NCBI GenBank assembly: GCA_037953625.1
Contig: CM075650.1
Span: forward strand, 4,776,501 to 4,840,500
Source of the DNA: Crotalaria pallida
Lineage: Eukaryota; Streptophyta; Magnoliopsida; Fabales; Fabaceae
Direction of reading: 5' to 3'
Length of the DNA stretch: 64,000 nucleotides
The notes under the pieces were generated by a model, which saw nothing but the letters and a program-made list of their open reading frames with translations, had not been told where the DNA came from and made no database searches. Position 1 is the stretch's first letter, and every line of letters starts with the position of its first letter. Both the position numbers and the translations under genes were made by a program. This document shows, piece after piece, positions 1 to 11,793 of the stretch.

Positions 1-1
1 G

Positions 2-115
2 GTTGACCTTGACCAAACCGAGGAGAACCTGCCCAATCCTTTGGTGGAGAAACCGGACGAGGAGTTCAACCCGAACTCGGTTGTCCTGTCCGATGTTGAA
101 GATGGTGCAGCGTAA
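2..115 (+). CDS. C-terminal end of an ORF antisense to element 1 pol (5' part outside window)
   Basis: The frame is open from the window edge to a TAA at 113-115, giving 37 residues that are very acidic and rich in Asp, Glu, Pro and Asn. The ORF converges on the pol gene of element 1, whose stop is at 929 on the other strand. Element 2 has the same layout, where the antisense ORF is a PMD gene, so I infer this is the tail of a similar antisense cargo gene. No domain is visible in the remnant, so the family is not established. It could also be a chance open frame. Confidence 0.4.
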   Translation, partial: VDLDQTEENLPNPLVEKPDEEFNPNSVVLSDVEDGAA

Positions 116-928
116 GCCCCTTATGCTGGGCAGCTTGCGATTTGTCAATGTTATTTGTAACATGTTTGACAATATTGGATTGTATTTTGCTTTATTGTGT
201 ACAACATTTTATTCTTATGCAAGTCCTTTCCAGTTTTAACTTGTTGTATGATGTCATATCTATGCAAGTTTTTATTCTAACTTGTTGCATTCGTATAGAG
301 TCCGAGGTCATTTTTAAATAACTAAGTAAAATTACCTTTGAGAATACAAGTCTTTTACCAACTTGTTGTATTTCGGCCTGATCGGATTTGAAATTTCGTA
401 TTAATAGCTCGGACGAACTCGGAAGACTCAGTGAGTGCAGTAATCTTATAAGTTTTCCTCTGAATAAAGGTACTGTATATAAGTGCATACGGTAGGGAAC
501 TTGGATCTACCCACCTTAGCCGAGGTGGGTGTCCTCGGCCCCGATGTAAAAGAGAGTGCTGAGTGAAGCTATGTGAAAACATTTCACAGCAGTCTGTTCT
601 TTATCGGGTGTCCCTTGTACACTGTGCATATGAGCCGATCTTATCTAGAAGACGTTGGCTGTGCATAGCGCCATGCAACATTTAGGTGGCTAGTGCTAAA
701 TGAGAAGCTAGTACGTACGTATATAAAACTGTTGCACTTGAGTATGAGCAAGTTTGTACTTTTCATTAATTGTAGACATGAGTACATTGCTTATGAATTA
801 AAAAGATGGAAATATCACAAAGTGGAAAGTAAGAGCATGGCTAAGGGAAGTAGGTGTAAGCTGTTTAACAAAAATGAAGATAGAACTTAAACTTTTAGCC
901 GGGGCGATCGATAACCTCTGAGGTAAAC
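116..928. other. Non-coding gap between antisense ORF and pol end of element 1
   Basis: No convincing coding frame is seen on either strand. The stretch lies between the plus-strand ORF stop (115) and the minus-strand pol stop (929-931). It probably holds the 3' untranslated sequences of both convergent transcripts. Confidence 0.4.
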
Positions 929-1777
929 CTAGCTGAAGTAGGTTCTCAGTTTTGCGACGTTCCAAGAATTTTTGAGCTCGGCCCCTTCAAGAGTTTCCAG
1001 TCTGTATGCCCCAGAGTGTGTTTTTGAAATGACTCTGTATGGGCCTTCCCAATTTTGAGCGAATTTCCCATCTCTTCGATTTTTAAGACCGATGTCGGCT
1101 CTCCTGAGAACGAGATCACCGACCTCAAAAGACCTGGGTTGTACGGTTTTGTTATACTGTTTGGCTTGCCTTTATTTTTCTTTCTTTTCCTGAGCAGAGG
1201 CGGCGTCCCGGATCTCTTCGGCCAGTATCAAGTCTTCTTTGATCAAATTTCCATTTTCCTCCTCGGGTCTGTCCCTCATTCGGAAGGTATGAATCCTTCG
1301 TTCGATGGGGATGACCGCATCACACCCATAGGTGAGTCTGAAGGGGGTTTCTCCGGTTGAGGACTGAACCGTGGTCCTGATTGACCAGAGGACCTCGGGT
1401 AGGAGATCGGCCCATGCTCCTTTGGCCTGTGTAATTCTCTTCTTGAGGCCGTCAACGATAGCTCGGTTGGCGGCCTCAGCTTGGCCGTTAGTCTGGGGAT
1501 GCTCTACTGAAGAAAACCGATGAGAGATCCCGAGACTCTCAGCTAATATCTGGAAGTTGTTGTCGGCGAATTGACTGCCATTGCCGGTGATCAATGTGAG
1601 AGGAAGGTCGAAACGGGAGATGACTTGTTTCATAAAAAACTTCTGGATCCTTGCCGAAGTGATGGTTGCTAGGGGCTCAGCTTCGATCCATTTGGTGAAG
1701 TAGTCTATTGCTACCACGATGAATTTTAGCTGGCCTGGAGCCGTTGGGAACTGTCCCACAATGTCCATCCCCCACAT
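929..1777 (-). pseudogene. Integrase catalytic core and C-terminal domain, element 1
   Basis: The core has the first catalytic Asp in MDIVG, the YFTKWIEA motif and the last catalytic Glu in NGQAEAAN. The second Asp is lost: the motif normally read as ITDNG is ITGNG here (GGC codon, about 1592). The open frame stops at 1172 (TAA), but the same frame continues beyond it with the expected C-terminal integrase sequence (GDLVLRRADIG, WEGPYRV, YRLETLEG) to a stop at 929-931. The gene therefore ends at 929 and carries one internal nonsense codon. It would insert element cDNA into nuclear DNA if intact, but this copy cannot be active. Confidence 0.85.
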
Positions 1778-1797
1778 GCTGAAAGGCCAGGGGGAGG

Positions 1798-3801
1798 CTA
1801 GGGAGTGGAGCTCCTCGGACGGTTTCTGGTAAAAATTTTACTGAAGAATTGGCATTGAGGGCATCGTCGCACATGGTCAATGGAATCCATAACTAAGGTT
1901 GGCCAGAAATATCCGACCCTTAGTATCTTCCTTGCCAAGGATTTTCCTCCGACGTGGTGGCTCCCCAATCCTCCATGGACCTCGTTCAAGGTCTCCTGAG
2001 CTTCCTCGGAGGTAAGACATCGGAGGAGTGGGAATGACATTCCTCTTCTATAAAGGACTCCGTCCATAATGACATACTCAGCTGCCTTTCTCTTAAGTTT
2101 CTTTGCTTCCTTTTGATCGGCAGGGAGTATTCCATGTTCGAGGTATGCCCTAATCGGATGCATCCAGTTTGGCAATACTGAAATGGCCATTACTACGCTT
2201 GGGGTCGCGATTTGTTCTTGAATGAGACTTTTATTATTCCCTCCGCCTTTGGTGCTTGCCAACTTGGAAAGCACATCGGCTCTGGAGTTTGAACTGCGGG
2301 GAATATGGGTGATGGAAAATTTGGCAAAATCAAGAGCCATGGATTTAACTTTGTCAAGGTATTTCTGCAAGATGGGCTCTATGGCTTGGTAGTCTCCGAC
2401 GACTTGGGAAACCATCAACTGGGAATCGCTCATGATCTGGACTTCGGTTGCACCAAGTTCTTTGGCCATGCGGAGGCCGGCAATGACTGCTTCGTACTCG
2501 GCCTAATTATTCGAGGTTAAAAACTCGAATTTCAGGGAGTATTCGATGCTGAGCCCTTCCGCGTTTTCCAAAATAACACCAGCTCCCGCACCCTTTTGAT
2601 TGCTCGAACCATCAACATATATTACCCAAATATCCGAGCTAGAGCTTTGGTGGGGCTCTGTGAACTCGGACACAAAATCTGCTAATACTTGTGACTTGAT
2701 TGCCTTCCTCGGTTCATAGGAGATGTCAAACTCAGACAGTTCGATTGCCCAGGCCATCATTCTCCCCGCGAGGTCGGGTTTTTGCAGAACTTGTTTAATG
2801 GGCTGGCCGGTTCTTACGACAATAGGGTCTCTTTGGAAATATTGTCGCAGCCGCCGTGCAGCCAGGATGAGACAGAATGCGAATTTCTCAATCTTGGAAT
2901 ACCGAAGCTCGGGACCTTGGAGAGCTCGGCTTATGAAATAAACGGGGAACTCACTTCGGCCCTCGTCTCGAACCAAAATCGAGCTGAGGGCGGACTCCCC
3001 AACGGAAAGATAAATAAAAAGATTCTCCCCCTCTCGAGGGCTGGAGAGGACTGAAGGGGAAGAGAGATATTCCTTAAGTGCAAGGAAAGAGGCTTCACAG
3101 TCCTGATCCCAGTTAAAAGTTGTACCTTTTTTCAAAAGTTGGTACCAGGGTAGGGCCTTTTTAGCAGCTTGAGGAAGGAATCTAGACAATGTCGTCATCC
3201 TGCCAGTTAATTGTCGCACCCCTCTGAGGTCGGCAAGGCTCTTCATCTCTAATATAGCACGGCATTTGTCGGGGTTTGCTTCGATTCCTCTCTCGGAGAG
3301 CATGAACCCGAGGAAAGCACCAGCGGGGACTCCGAAGGTACACTTCTCTGGATTCAACCTCATCCTATGTGCTCTTACCCTCTCCAGAACCATGGTTAGA
3401 TCTTGAACATGGTCTTCCCTTTTCTTGCTCTTTGTAATAATGTCGTCGATATAGACCTCCATGGTGGTACCAATGATCCCATCGAAAACTTTGTTCATCA
3501 TCCTTTGATAGGTTGCGCCAGCATTCTTCAGGCCGAAAGGCATGACAGTGTAACAGTAAGTTGCCTTTCCGGTCGTGAATGTGGTCTTGTCTTGATCAGG
3601 GGGATACATAGGGATCTGGTTATATCCCGAATATGCATCAGTGAATGACAACAATTGGTAGCCTGCCGAATTATCGACGAGCTGGTCAATAATCGGCAGC
3701 GGATATTGGTCCTTGGGGCAGGCTTTGTTGAGGTCGGTGTAATCCACACACATCCTCCGACTACTGTTTGCCTTTTTACCATGACCGTGTTTGCCACCCA
3801 T
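1798..3801 (-). pseudogene. Reverse transcriptase, RNase H, second RNase H and integrase zinc domain, element 1
   Basis: RT shows the expected motifs: CVDYTDLNKACPKD, SFTDAYSGYNQI, MPFGLKNAGATYQR and the catalytic YIDD. A first RNase H follows, ending in VLADFVSEF, then an archaeal-type RNase H starting IYVDGSS. That domain is cut by a TAG stop at 2503-2505, where related elements read TSNNEAEYEA, and continues in the same frame from 2502. The H2C2 zinc motif of integrase lies near the end (HHVGGK, CPQC). A frameshift near 1845 separates this frame from the integrase core, and another near 3790 separates it from the upstream protease frame. Confidence 0.85.
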
Positions 3802-4553
3802 TTGGCGTATGGGACTTCTTTTATAAACCCGGCTTCGAGCAACTCGGACACCTTTTCCTGGATAGCTCTTGCTTTCTCGGTCCCAACCCGTCTCATCTTC
3901 TGCGCTACTGGCCTTGCCTTCGGATCTACACTGAGCTTGTGACAGATAAAGTTCGGGTCGATCCCCGGCATGTCGGCCGAGGTCCAGGCAAACAGATCCA
4001 AATTAGCTCGCAACAGTGCGATGATCTCATCCTGGATCTCCTTAGGGAGGTCGGCACCCACTTTGACCGTTCTGCTGGGGTCAGCAGGATCGATAGGAAT
4101 TACCAACCATTCTCCTTGAGGAGACGGTCTGAGATCATCCTGTTCAGCTCGGACATCCAATTCGGCCAAAAGGACCTTCCCTTTAGCTAATGTCGGACCC
4201 GAGAGTTCTTCTTGCTTTTTCCTATTTTCCCGTAAACTCGCGTTATAGCAGAGTCGGGCTTTGAGCTGGTCAGCTTTGACGGTGACAAGGTTGTCATCAG
4301 AACCGACGAATTTCATTGCTAAGTGAACTGTTGAGACCACTTCCCCGAAGGCTTGCAGGCAAGTTCGTCCCAGTATCACATTGTATGGGGATTCAGAATC
4401 AACTACTAAAAACTTGATAATCTCCGTTCGGGCCGAAGGCAGTTTGCCCAAGGTTACCGGGAGGAGGATGACTCCAAGGGGGCGTATTGCTCCGCCCGTG
4501 AAGCTGGTAAGATGCCCTTCAAAATATGCGAGGTCGGCGGACCTTAGTTTCAA
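3528..4553 (-). pseudogene. Protease C-terminal half and linker to RT, element 1
   Basis: Protease-like sequence is seen with the conserved SPYNVILGR box followed by STVHLAMKF, then a linker to RT containing DLFAW and DMPGI, both usual for Ty3/gypsy pol. The useful part ends at VANTVMVK near 3790, where a frameshift moves pol to the next frame. No ATG begins this frame: it opens at a TTG reached from the gag-protease frame through a one-base shift in a T run around 4570. Confidence 0.75.
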
Positions 4554-5107
4554 AGCTTGAAATGTGTGAAGAAAAAAATGTCCGCCGAGCTTCCTTGGTC
4601 GACGAGAACTCGGGCGATTTCGAAGTTGCCGATCATCGCCGCGATTACCATCGGATCATTGTGATCCGGGATGATATCTCCTAGATCCTCATCAGAAAAA
4701 CTGATGGGGATGTTCCGAGATGGTTTTTTACAAATAGGCTTGTGGCGGACAGCTAATACTTGCTGAACGTACTTTTTCCTTTCCACCTTCTTCTCGCCGC
4801 CACCGGCGAAACCTCCAGAGATGGTTTCCACCCGGAAATTTTCCGGCGTCTGAACCAGATCTGGTACAACAAAATTTCTTGGTTGTTGTTGGGGTCCGTC
4901 GGGGGCTGAGGCTTGGAAAGTGGCTCGTTTGGCGGGATGCTGCATGGGCCATCTCTGATGCGACAATAGTGACGGTGGAGGAGGAGGTGGGGGTGGAGGG
5001 GGCTTAGCTGCCCTGTTAGCCTCAAGGTGTGATTGCAGGTCCCCGGTTGACGGGATTCTCCCTGGGTGCTCCCTCCTCCTCTTCTGATCTGGCTGCGCTT
5101 CAGACAT
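4550..5107 (-). pseudogene. Gag remnant lacking capsid, fused to protease active site, element 1
   Basis: An ATG at 5107 begins MSEAQPDQKRRR. A proline-run spacer follows, then directly the post-gag segment (FAGGG, RKKYVQQVL, SFSDEDLGDIIPDH) and the protease active-site region VLVDQGSSADI. The capsid (retrotransposon gag) domain and zinc knuckle normally found in between are missing, so an internal deletion has removed most of gag. An element with this deletion could move only with proteins supplied by another copy. Confidence 0.7.
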
Positions 5108-5142
5108 GGTAGAATCTTCTGGGTGGGGGTGAAGTTTATCTC

Positions 5143-5160
5143 TCCCCACAGACGGCGCCA
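5143..5160 (-). other. Primer binding site of element 1
   Basis: On the minus strand the sequence TGGCGCCGTCTGTGGGGA starts one base after the LTR end. The first eight or so bases match the 3' end of tRNA-Asp, which many plant Ty3/gypsy elements use as primer. Assignment of the tRNA is from general knowledge. Confidence 0.7.
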
Positions 5161-5161
5161 A

Positions 5162-5659
5162 TGTGATGTCCTAGACGGTGAGGACCTCCAAGGGTAGGAG
5201 AAGACCTTCGAAGGAGCCTCTGTCTAGGGTTGATATGTGATGTTTGGTGGGAGTCCTCAAGTGGCCAAGGAAGAGAGCCAGGGGAGTAACCCTAATCACT
5301 GGTGTGTGAGGGTGACAATTAGGGTTAGAGGACGTACCTGAGCCCCATGTAGTACGGAGCTACTTATAGGGGGAGCTGGTTGCCCTAATGGGCTTGCTTT
5401 AGGCCCAAGTAGGGCCAGCCTGTATTGAGCTATGAGTGGATAGGCTGTCCTTGCGGATAAGGTGATGAGCTATGAGTCGGACTTGGGAAGGTGTCGGACT
5501 TAGACGTCGGACCTGAGTTGGGGTACGAGGTCGGCCTGTATCTGGCGTCTGTTCGGCCGTTGAGCATTGAGCTCGGCCAAGCGCTTAGAAGGCTTCCCGA
5601 AGGGTCCTCAGGTCTTTGGCGAGGAGTCTGAGGACCTCGGCAAAGCCGAGTCCACCACA
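5162..5659 (-). repeat. 5' LTR of element 1 (498 bp)
   Basis: The LTR has TGTG...CACA ends and lies directly next to the primer binding site. A TATA-like box (CTATAAGTAG on the minus strand) is at about 5353-5361. The base after the LTR, at 5660, begins sequence shared with the segment copy at 18063, which fixes the outer boundary. The five bases next to it are ATAAA. The matching duplication at the other end is outside the window. Confidence 0.8.
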
Positions 5660-7226
5660 ATAAATACAAATAATACACTCATGCAAGAAATGAAAAAAAA
5701 AATTGTTGACACTTTGGTCTAACATATTTCATATAATTGTTTCAAGGTGAAAGGCCGGTTTAAGTAATTAGAACTAACAACTAAGTAGTAACTTAGTTTT
5801 TTGTAGCGTACAACAACTAAGACTTTTTTTTTTTTACACCAACAGGTACCCGGATCTGGTTTACCCAAAATCCAACTCGTCCGGTCTTATCCAACTGAGT
5901 TCACACTAAGCAGTAGGAGTCTCCCAGCAGGGGTTGCTCCATACCCAAGACTCGAACTCAAAACCAGTTGATTAAGGGACCAAGTGAGCTACCACTTGAT
6001 CAACCCCAAATTGGTCACAACAACTAAAGCTTAAGCATAACATATAACATACGTAAATAAATAAATAATATATATATATATATATATTTGGGTCAGCGGG
6101 TTGAATTGGATTGATTTTTTTAAAATAGTAAATTTGTGACCAAGTCCATACGTGATTGGATTGCTAAAAATGAAATCAATGCAACCCGTTGAATTGACTC
6201 AATCCATCAAATATGGGTTGAGTTGGTTTGGGTTTATCAAATTCATGCGAATTTTATAAGTAAAAACGTTATTTCACCATAAATATTGAAACAATTTAAA
6301 TTCTGTAAGTACAAAGTCACGATGGTTGTGTACCAATATATTTGTTTCGGTTAAAAATTTTCATAATTTATTTTATTTTTTGCATGATTAATTAAATTAC
6401 ATATTTTGCTCTACCAAAAAAATACATATTTTCAATTATATATTACTCCGTAATAGTTTAATTAGGTTATTATTAATTTATAAAAGAGAAAATTACATGT
6501 TGTAAAATATTTATACAACACGTATAAAAAAAATATATTTATACAACATTTGAAATTTGTTAAGCCTAATTTTACGAGTCAAATTTTGGTTTAATTAATT
6601 TTAAGTTTAAATAATGTGAAATTTGTATTAAACTATCTAGTGGGTTTAGTTTTAACCCCAAAAGAATTACATTACTAACAAAATAGTAGGCTTAAAATGA
6701 GACATGTTATCAGCTTCATTAACATTCAGCTATATATGTGTGTTTTTGTTTATTTGTTTCTATGACCGGGTATTCATTAGATCCAGCATAATGATTAATT
6801 TTTTAGGATACCGTTTGTACAAAATAAACAATTTTTTCCGATGATTTTTTTTTTTTATACAATACATAAGAGTTAGGGATCAATGCTTCAACCTAAATGA
6901 ACACAAACTAATATCATTTCTATCAAGTATCAATGTTTACCGATTAAGGATATATATATATACACGTGTGTGCGCGCAATTCAAGTTATGGAGAAAATCA
7001 CTTCCAATATTAAGAAATTTCAGGAAGCTAAGCTTTAGGTAACCTCCACATAAACCCATAACATGGCAATAATTCTGAAAGAAAAAAAAGGAGGAAATCC
7101 AATAAGATTTGGAGTAGAAAGCATTTGGAAAATAGATCATATAGCTCACCTCAGCATCCTCAAATGGTCTATTATGAAAAAGGTTTGTATCTGTTGTCAC
7201 ATTTCTCTGAACCGATTAAAGCTACT
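5660..7226. repeat. Segment copy 1 (shared with 18063-19591 and partly 31840-32230)
   Basis: Near-identical AT-rich sequence recurs at about 18063-19591. It includes the same SINE insertion, the same TA microsatellite (about 6066-6089) and the same downstream solo LTR. No credible gene is present: short open frames such as 6937-7200 minus are low-complexity. Confidence 0.85.
5821..6016 (-). mobile_element. tRNA-derived SINE in segment copy 1
   Basis: Read on the minus strand it has an A-box-like GTGGTAGCTCAC and a B-box-like GAGTTCGAGTC, and ends in a poly(A) tract (the T run at 5824-5835). It is flanked by a duplication of ACAACAACTAA at 5810-5820 and 6017-6027. The same insertion occurs at 18226-18423. 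Confidence 0.8.
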
Positions 7227-7914
7227 CCATTTGTAACACCCTACATTAACTACCCTTAAATACCCATTCTTGAAAATAGTGATCACTTTATTCAATTTAA
7301 ATAATATTTATTAAAATAGGTACTTAAAAATTTCGATTAAAATTCCGGCAGAGTTTCCTCTGTTTTTCGGACTTTCCAAAAATGATCTTTTGTTCTGGAA
7401 CCTGTTTAACACATTCATTTTTGATAACCAGAAGCCAACAGGGCTAACAACAACATACATACATAAACTCAGTGCTACATCACACACCACATAGCATCAT
7501 AACTAAAACAAATTAATTACAAACAAATAGTCTATAATTCCCTCTAACTAACTTACACTCCACGGAGTGGAGTGTGCACCTGCTCGCCCAATAATCGTGC
7601 AAGCTCAATCTCGGTACCTGAAAAATAGTAAGGAGGTGAGCATTACACATAAATTAGGAATAACAGTTTCTAATATGCTATAATACCCCACTAAGTCAAC
7701 CACAATTAGCACGAGAATGCATATAATCATAAAATCAAAGTATATCATTCTCACTTACAAACAAAGCCATTTCATACACCTATCATTCTTCAGTTCTACT
7801 TCCCTTCAAAGCTTAATTCTTTTAAGATTTTCTTGTATTCTATTAATGTCTTAGATAATATTTTTCCTCTAATTAAGTGTCTCATTTATATTCATTAAGT
7901 TTTTGTGCAGCCAT

Positions 7915-8464
7915 CCTCTTCGCGTACTAACCAATTCGGGTAAAATCGCAGTCGGCCCCGGTTCGCGTAAAATCGCAGCCGGCCGCAGGAGGATAGTGTT
8001 TAGCCCCTTTCGCGTACTAACCGATTCACGTAAAATCGCAATCGGCCCCGGTTCGCGTAAAACCGCATCCGGCCGCAAGGGGATTAGATGTTTTATGTGA
8101 GTTCCTCTTCGCGTACTAACCGATTTGCGTAAAATCGCAGTCGGCCCCGGTTCGCGTAAAATCGCATCTGGCCGCAGGAGGATTAAAATGTTTAGTCCCT
8201 TTCGCGTACTAACCGATTCGCGTAAAATCGCAGTCGGCTCCGATTAGCGTAAAATCGCATCCGGCCGCAAGGGAATAAAATGTTTTGTTTGAGTTTCCTC
8301 TTTGTGTACTAACCTATTCGCGTAAAATCGCAGTCGGCCCCGGTTCGCGTAAAATCGCATCCGACCGCAGGAGGAAAGTGTTTAGCCCCTTTCGCGTACT
8401 AACCGATTTGCGTAAAATCGCAGTCGGCCCCGGTTCGCGTAAAATCGCAGCCGACCGCAAGGGG
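7915..8464. repeat. GC-rich tandem array of hairpin-forming units
   Basis: Six blocks of about 80 bp alternate between type A (CCTCTTCGCG...GCAGGAGG) and type B (CCCCTTTCGCG...CGCAAGGGG). A-to-A spacing is 189-193 bp (7915, 8104, 8297). Each block contains two copies of TTCGCGTAAAATCGCA, each bounded by a short inverted repeat (CCGA...TCGG or CCGG...CCGG), and block ends are themselves inverted (CCTC/GAGG, CCCC/GGGG). The array is CpG-rich inside AT-rich DNA. Open frames run through it on both strands but reflect the repeat, not a gene. Confidence 0.9.
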
Positions 8465-10198
8465 TTATTATGTACGTTCTTTCTTTATAATTACTTCTCT
8501 CCTTAACTCGAATTATTCTATTATTTCCTTAATTAATTTTCTCCAGTCTAACTAATTAGTTATTAATTACTTTTATAATTTTTGCATTCCTAATCAATTG
8601 AACATTTCTAAACATTGTTCAAACACTTAGCAAAAATAAGCACATAAAGCACACTCTTAAGCATTATTCAAACACTTAGCAAAAATAAGCACATAAAGCA
8701 CATATAACACATGACATCATCAATAGTTAATTCAACAGAGTATTTCATTAATTTATTTTCTTAACTTCTAGGCTCTAATCTTCAGCTTTATCAACTACCC
8801 CATTGTGCAAAATCCTAAACTAACAACAAACTCTTAGCAAGCACTATATACATACTAGAAACTTATCCCTAAGATAAGGTAATACTCACTCCTTACCTTG
8901 CGTTTAGACATGATTCTTTCGCACGATAGAGACCAAACGTATCTGAGTCCATTGCTTACGTACGGCGACAAGTTCTAAAGCTCCTTCAGCGTCTAATCGG
9001 TCGTACAAATTAAATAATAATCAATATCATGCGTTTTACGAAAAAGGGACTTTAATTTGAAAACCGAGACAAGTTAGTTTAGAAAACATTTAGTTATTCC
9101 CAAATCAGAGTAACTAATTAAAATCATCATAAATAACAGTCTAATTAAAAATCGACACTAAATCACAATATCACTCATTTTCCAAAATAATAATAATAAT
9201 AAGATTCCAAAACACTAACTTTCTAAAACAATTTAACACTAAATAATTATTACCAATATCACTAAAATTAGTATTAATATAAAAATTAAAACATAACATA
9301 GAGCAATTAGAAAAGTATTAGGGATTTACCCTCCGATTAGGCTTTTGGAGCTACAAGAGATCAAGATCGGTTCGGTCCTAAAGCTCCAACCATGTCTGAT
9401 TCGAAGCACAAGGGGTCGGTCACGGTAACGGTGATGACAACGGCGTCAGTTTGCGATTCGATCTGAACGGAAGGAGGAGAGACATACGGTGGTGATGGCC
9501 GGAGCACACAAGTAGAGTTCGGTGGTCGCCGGTTCGGTTTTGTGGCTTCGAAGCTTGACGGGTCGCGATTCAACCTTCACAGTGATGGAGGTCGTCGGCC
9601 TCGTGATCCCAAGTCCACGATTCTGCATTGCTGCTGGTGTCTGGGTTCGCCGGTGGCAGCGGCTCGCGAGCTCTCTCCTACAGTAGCAGCGATGGTGGCG
9701 CGAAGGGAGGAGATCGGAACGGAGAGAGAACGACGAGAGAAAGAGACGCGAGTGAGGGAGGCGATGACGGTGTGTGGGGTGGTGGCGTGATTGATGGTGG
9801 CGGAGCAAGGAGAGGGAAATGAATTTGAGGGAGAGAGAGACCAATGTAGAAGAAGAAGAGGGGCGGCTGAAGCAAAATTAAGGGGGGTGGTGGCCAACCT
9901 TAAAATTAGGGTTTGGTTGCCCCCTTTTCCCTTTTTTTTTTAACATTTAGAATATTGTTATTTTTATAGAATAACTAATAATAGGATTTAATATTCAAAC
10001 AACTACATATAGGGAAATTATAAAATATAGAAGATATATATTTATTTTTTTTAAACATTTTAAATGAATTTACTTTAAAATCTAAAAATGAAATATACTT
10101 TCGTAATTAACATAATATATTTTTTTTAGGAAAATGCTCAACATCTAAATAATTAATTTACCGAAACAATTATTTAATTAAATAAAACTTATAATTTA
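8465..10198. other. Remainder of solo LTR left of the Helitron; no gene
   Basis: AT-rich up to 9300, then a GA-rich stretch (9560-9870 on the plus strand) that gives overlapping low-complexity frames on both strands. I see no gene. A 48-bp unit is duplicated in tandem at about 8614-8709 (ATTCAAACACTTAGCAAAAA core). Confidence 0.6.
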
Positions 10199-11695
10199 TC
10201 TATACTATTCTATAAAGGAAACACACTTTTTTAACTAATAACTAAAAAGGTAGTTGGCGTAAATTAGCTTCTACCTATTTTACCCTTTTACTTATCTTAA
10301 TTTACACAATGACCTTGCAACTATTTGTACCATTCTTCTTCCACATTATGCAACAAGTTGGAAAAAAGGGTAAAAATGAACAATCATAATATGTAACTAA
10401 CAAATGCAGTTTCTCCTACTGACAACCACGGCAGTTTACAAGCAAATAAAAATCAAAACCACCCTAAAACTACAACTAGATAAAATTTTGCAGTTCCATA
10501 AACAACTCAATCTCTCCCTTAAAAAAACTGCTTCAACAACTACAGCATCAACTTTAGTTTCCATGAGACGTGTGAATTCCTCTGTTTAAAAGCTGCAGCA
10601 TCAAGTACAGTAGTTTCTACTATCTAATTTCTGACTCTGTAATTTCTTTGTATGAAAATGAAAATTACAAAACTCCCTCCTATACTTTTTTGCTTTTTAT
10701 CTGTTTTTTTTTTGTTGAAAAGTATGTGTGGCACTTGCGGCAGCGCCATGTTGTTGCTTATTTCTCTCTATTTTTATGTGTGCTTATTTCTCATGTTACT
10801 ATTAAAATTAGATCTGATCAGTTTGTTTTTGCAGTAGTGTCCTGTTGTTGTTTATTGGCTTTTGTTGTGCTTATTTCACTTGGTTTTTTTCCCTTATTTC
10901 TCATGTTTTTTTTATTACTATCTATTTGTATTAGATTTGGTTTACAATTTTTAATAGTTTTCTTTATTCTAGGTTTATGAACTACTATCACTTATATATA
11001 TTATAAGTGATTCTTTTAACCTTTTGTTATATTCAGATTGTAATGGATCGAACAAAAAAAGTCAGAGTTGATTACCTTATCAAATCATAAATTTTTCGGA
11101 TCTTCGCAACAATCACAAATAGAGAAGGCTACTGCCGTTATATAAGGCTAAGTTGCTTCTAGCTTTATGCCATGCAGCAGATTATGCGTCAACCCCATAA
11201 TCAGCCCATTCTGATTTATGCTCCCTCAAGAAACGAGCAAGCAAAGCATGAGGAACATTCTGCAGAGTACCATTTTAAAGAGATAAACATAATTAAATTA
11301 AAGGTATGTCTTCCCCTTCCAAATACTCTATTTTATTGTTTTTTATTAAATTACATTTTTTTATAATTCTTTTTCTTAATTTTTTTTAAGTGAGTAAGCA
11401 CATATGGGCTTCCCGCAAAATTTTTATCATTCTTATCCACACATATGGCTCCTCCTGGAATTTTTATAACATTTGGATTATATTTATCACCAAATTTTGA
11501 TATTTGCCACTTTGTTGTTCATGTGATTCAGACCAATTTTTTATTCATCTTTGTAATAGAGTGTAACACGGAAGAACCATCCTGCAACACAACCATCGAG
11601 CAGGAAATCCATGATTGGAATTCAAGAGAAAGAGAGCGCGGATCATTCTTCCTAAAATAGTTACTTACATTCAATTTCCTTATCTTGCTTTGCAG

Positions 11696-11793
11696 AGGAA
11701 AATGTGGGCCGGTAAATTGGAACCGCAATGGAACAAGGCGGAACTGGAGAGGTGTTATGTAGCATATAGGAAGTATGGGAATAACAGACTAAG
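11696..11793 (+). pseudogene. Captured exon similar to the SANT/MYB region of ALWAYS EARLY (LIN9-like)
   Basis: The exon is bounded by TTTGCAG and a GTGCAT donor. It encodes 33 residues including LEPQWNKAELERCYVAYRKYG, which closely resembles the SANT segment of plant ALWAYS EARLY proteins (DREAM-complex subunits; usual form GPQWSKEELERFYEAYRKYG). Neighbouring frames give no continuation that I recognise. It sits inside the Helitron, so it is most simply a captured fragment. Identification is from memory of the family. Confidence 0.6.

Larger units (their letters stand above)
1..5659 (-). mobile_element. Element 1: degenerate Tat-like Ty3/gypsy LTR retrotransposon, 3' LTR outside window
   Basis: Read on the minus strand the order is LTR (5659-5162), primer binding site, gag remnant, protease, reverse transcriptase, RNase H, a second archaeal-type RNase H, then integrase ending at 929. 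RT before integrase is the Ty3/gypsy order, and the extra RNase H is typical of the Tat/Ogre/Retand lineage. The element is dead: the gag capsid is deleted, at least three frameshifts and two in-frame stops break pol, and a catalytic Asp of integrase is changed. The flank right of the LTR (from 5660) matches the segment at 18063, which shows what the element inserted into. Confidence 0.85.

Noticed and set aside
3768..4190. 140-residue plus-strand ORF
   Set aside because: Shadow of the minus-strand pol frame of element 1.
7903..8506. Open frames on both strands across the hairpin array
   Set aside because: They arise because the repeat happens to lack stops; both strands are open and the peptide is just the repeat.
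9361..9897. Cluster of overlapping ORFs on both strands
   Set aside because: GA/CT-rich low-complexity sequence within an LTR; no domain, and opposite-strand frames are equally long.
10648..10980. 110-residue hydrophobic plus ORF
   Set aside because: T-rich sequence inside the Helitron gives Leu/Phe/Ile by base composition; no domain.
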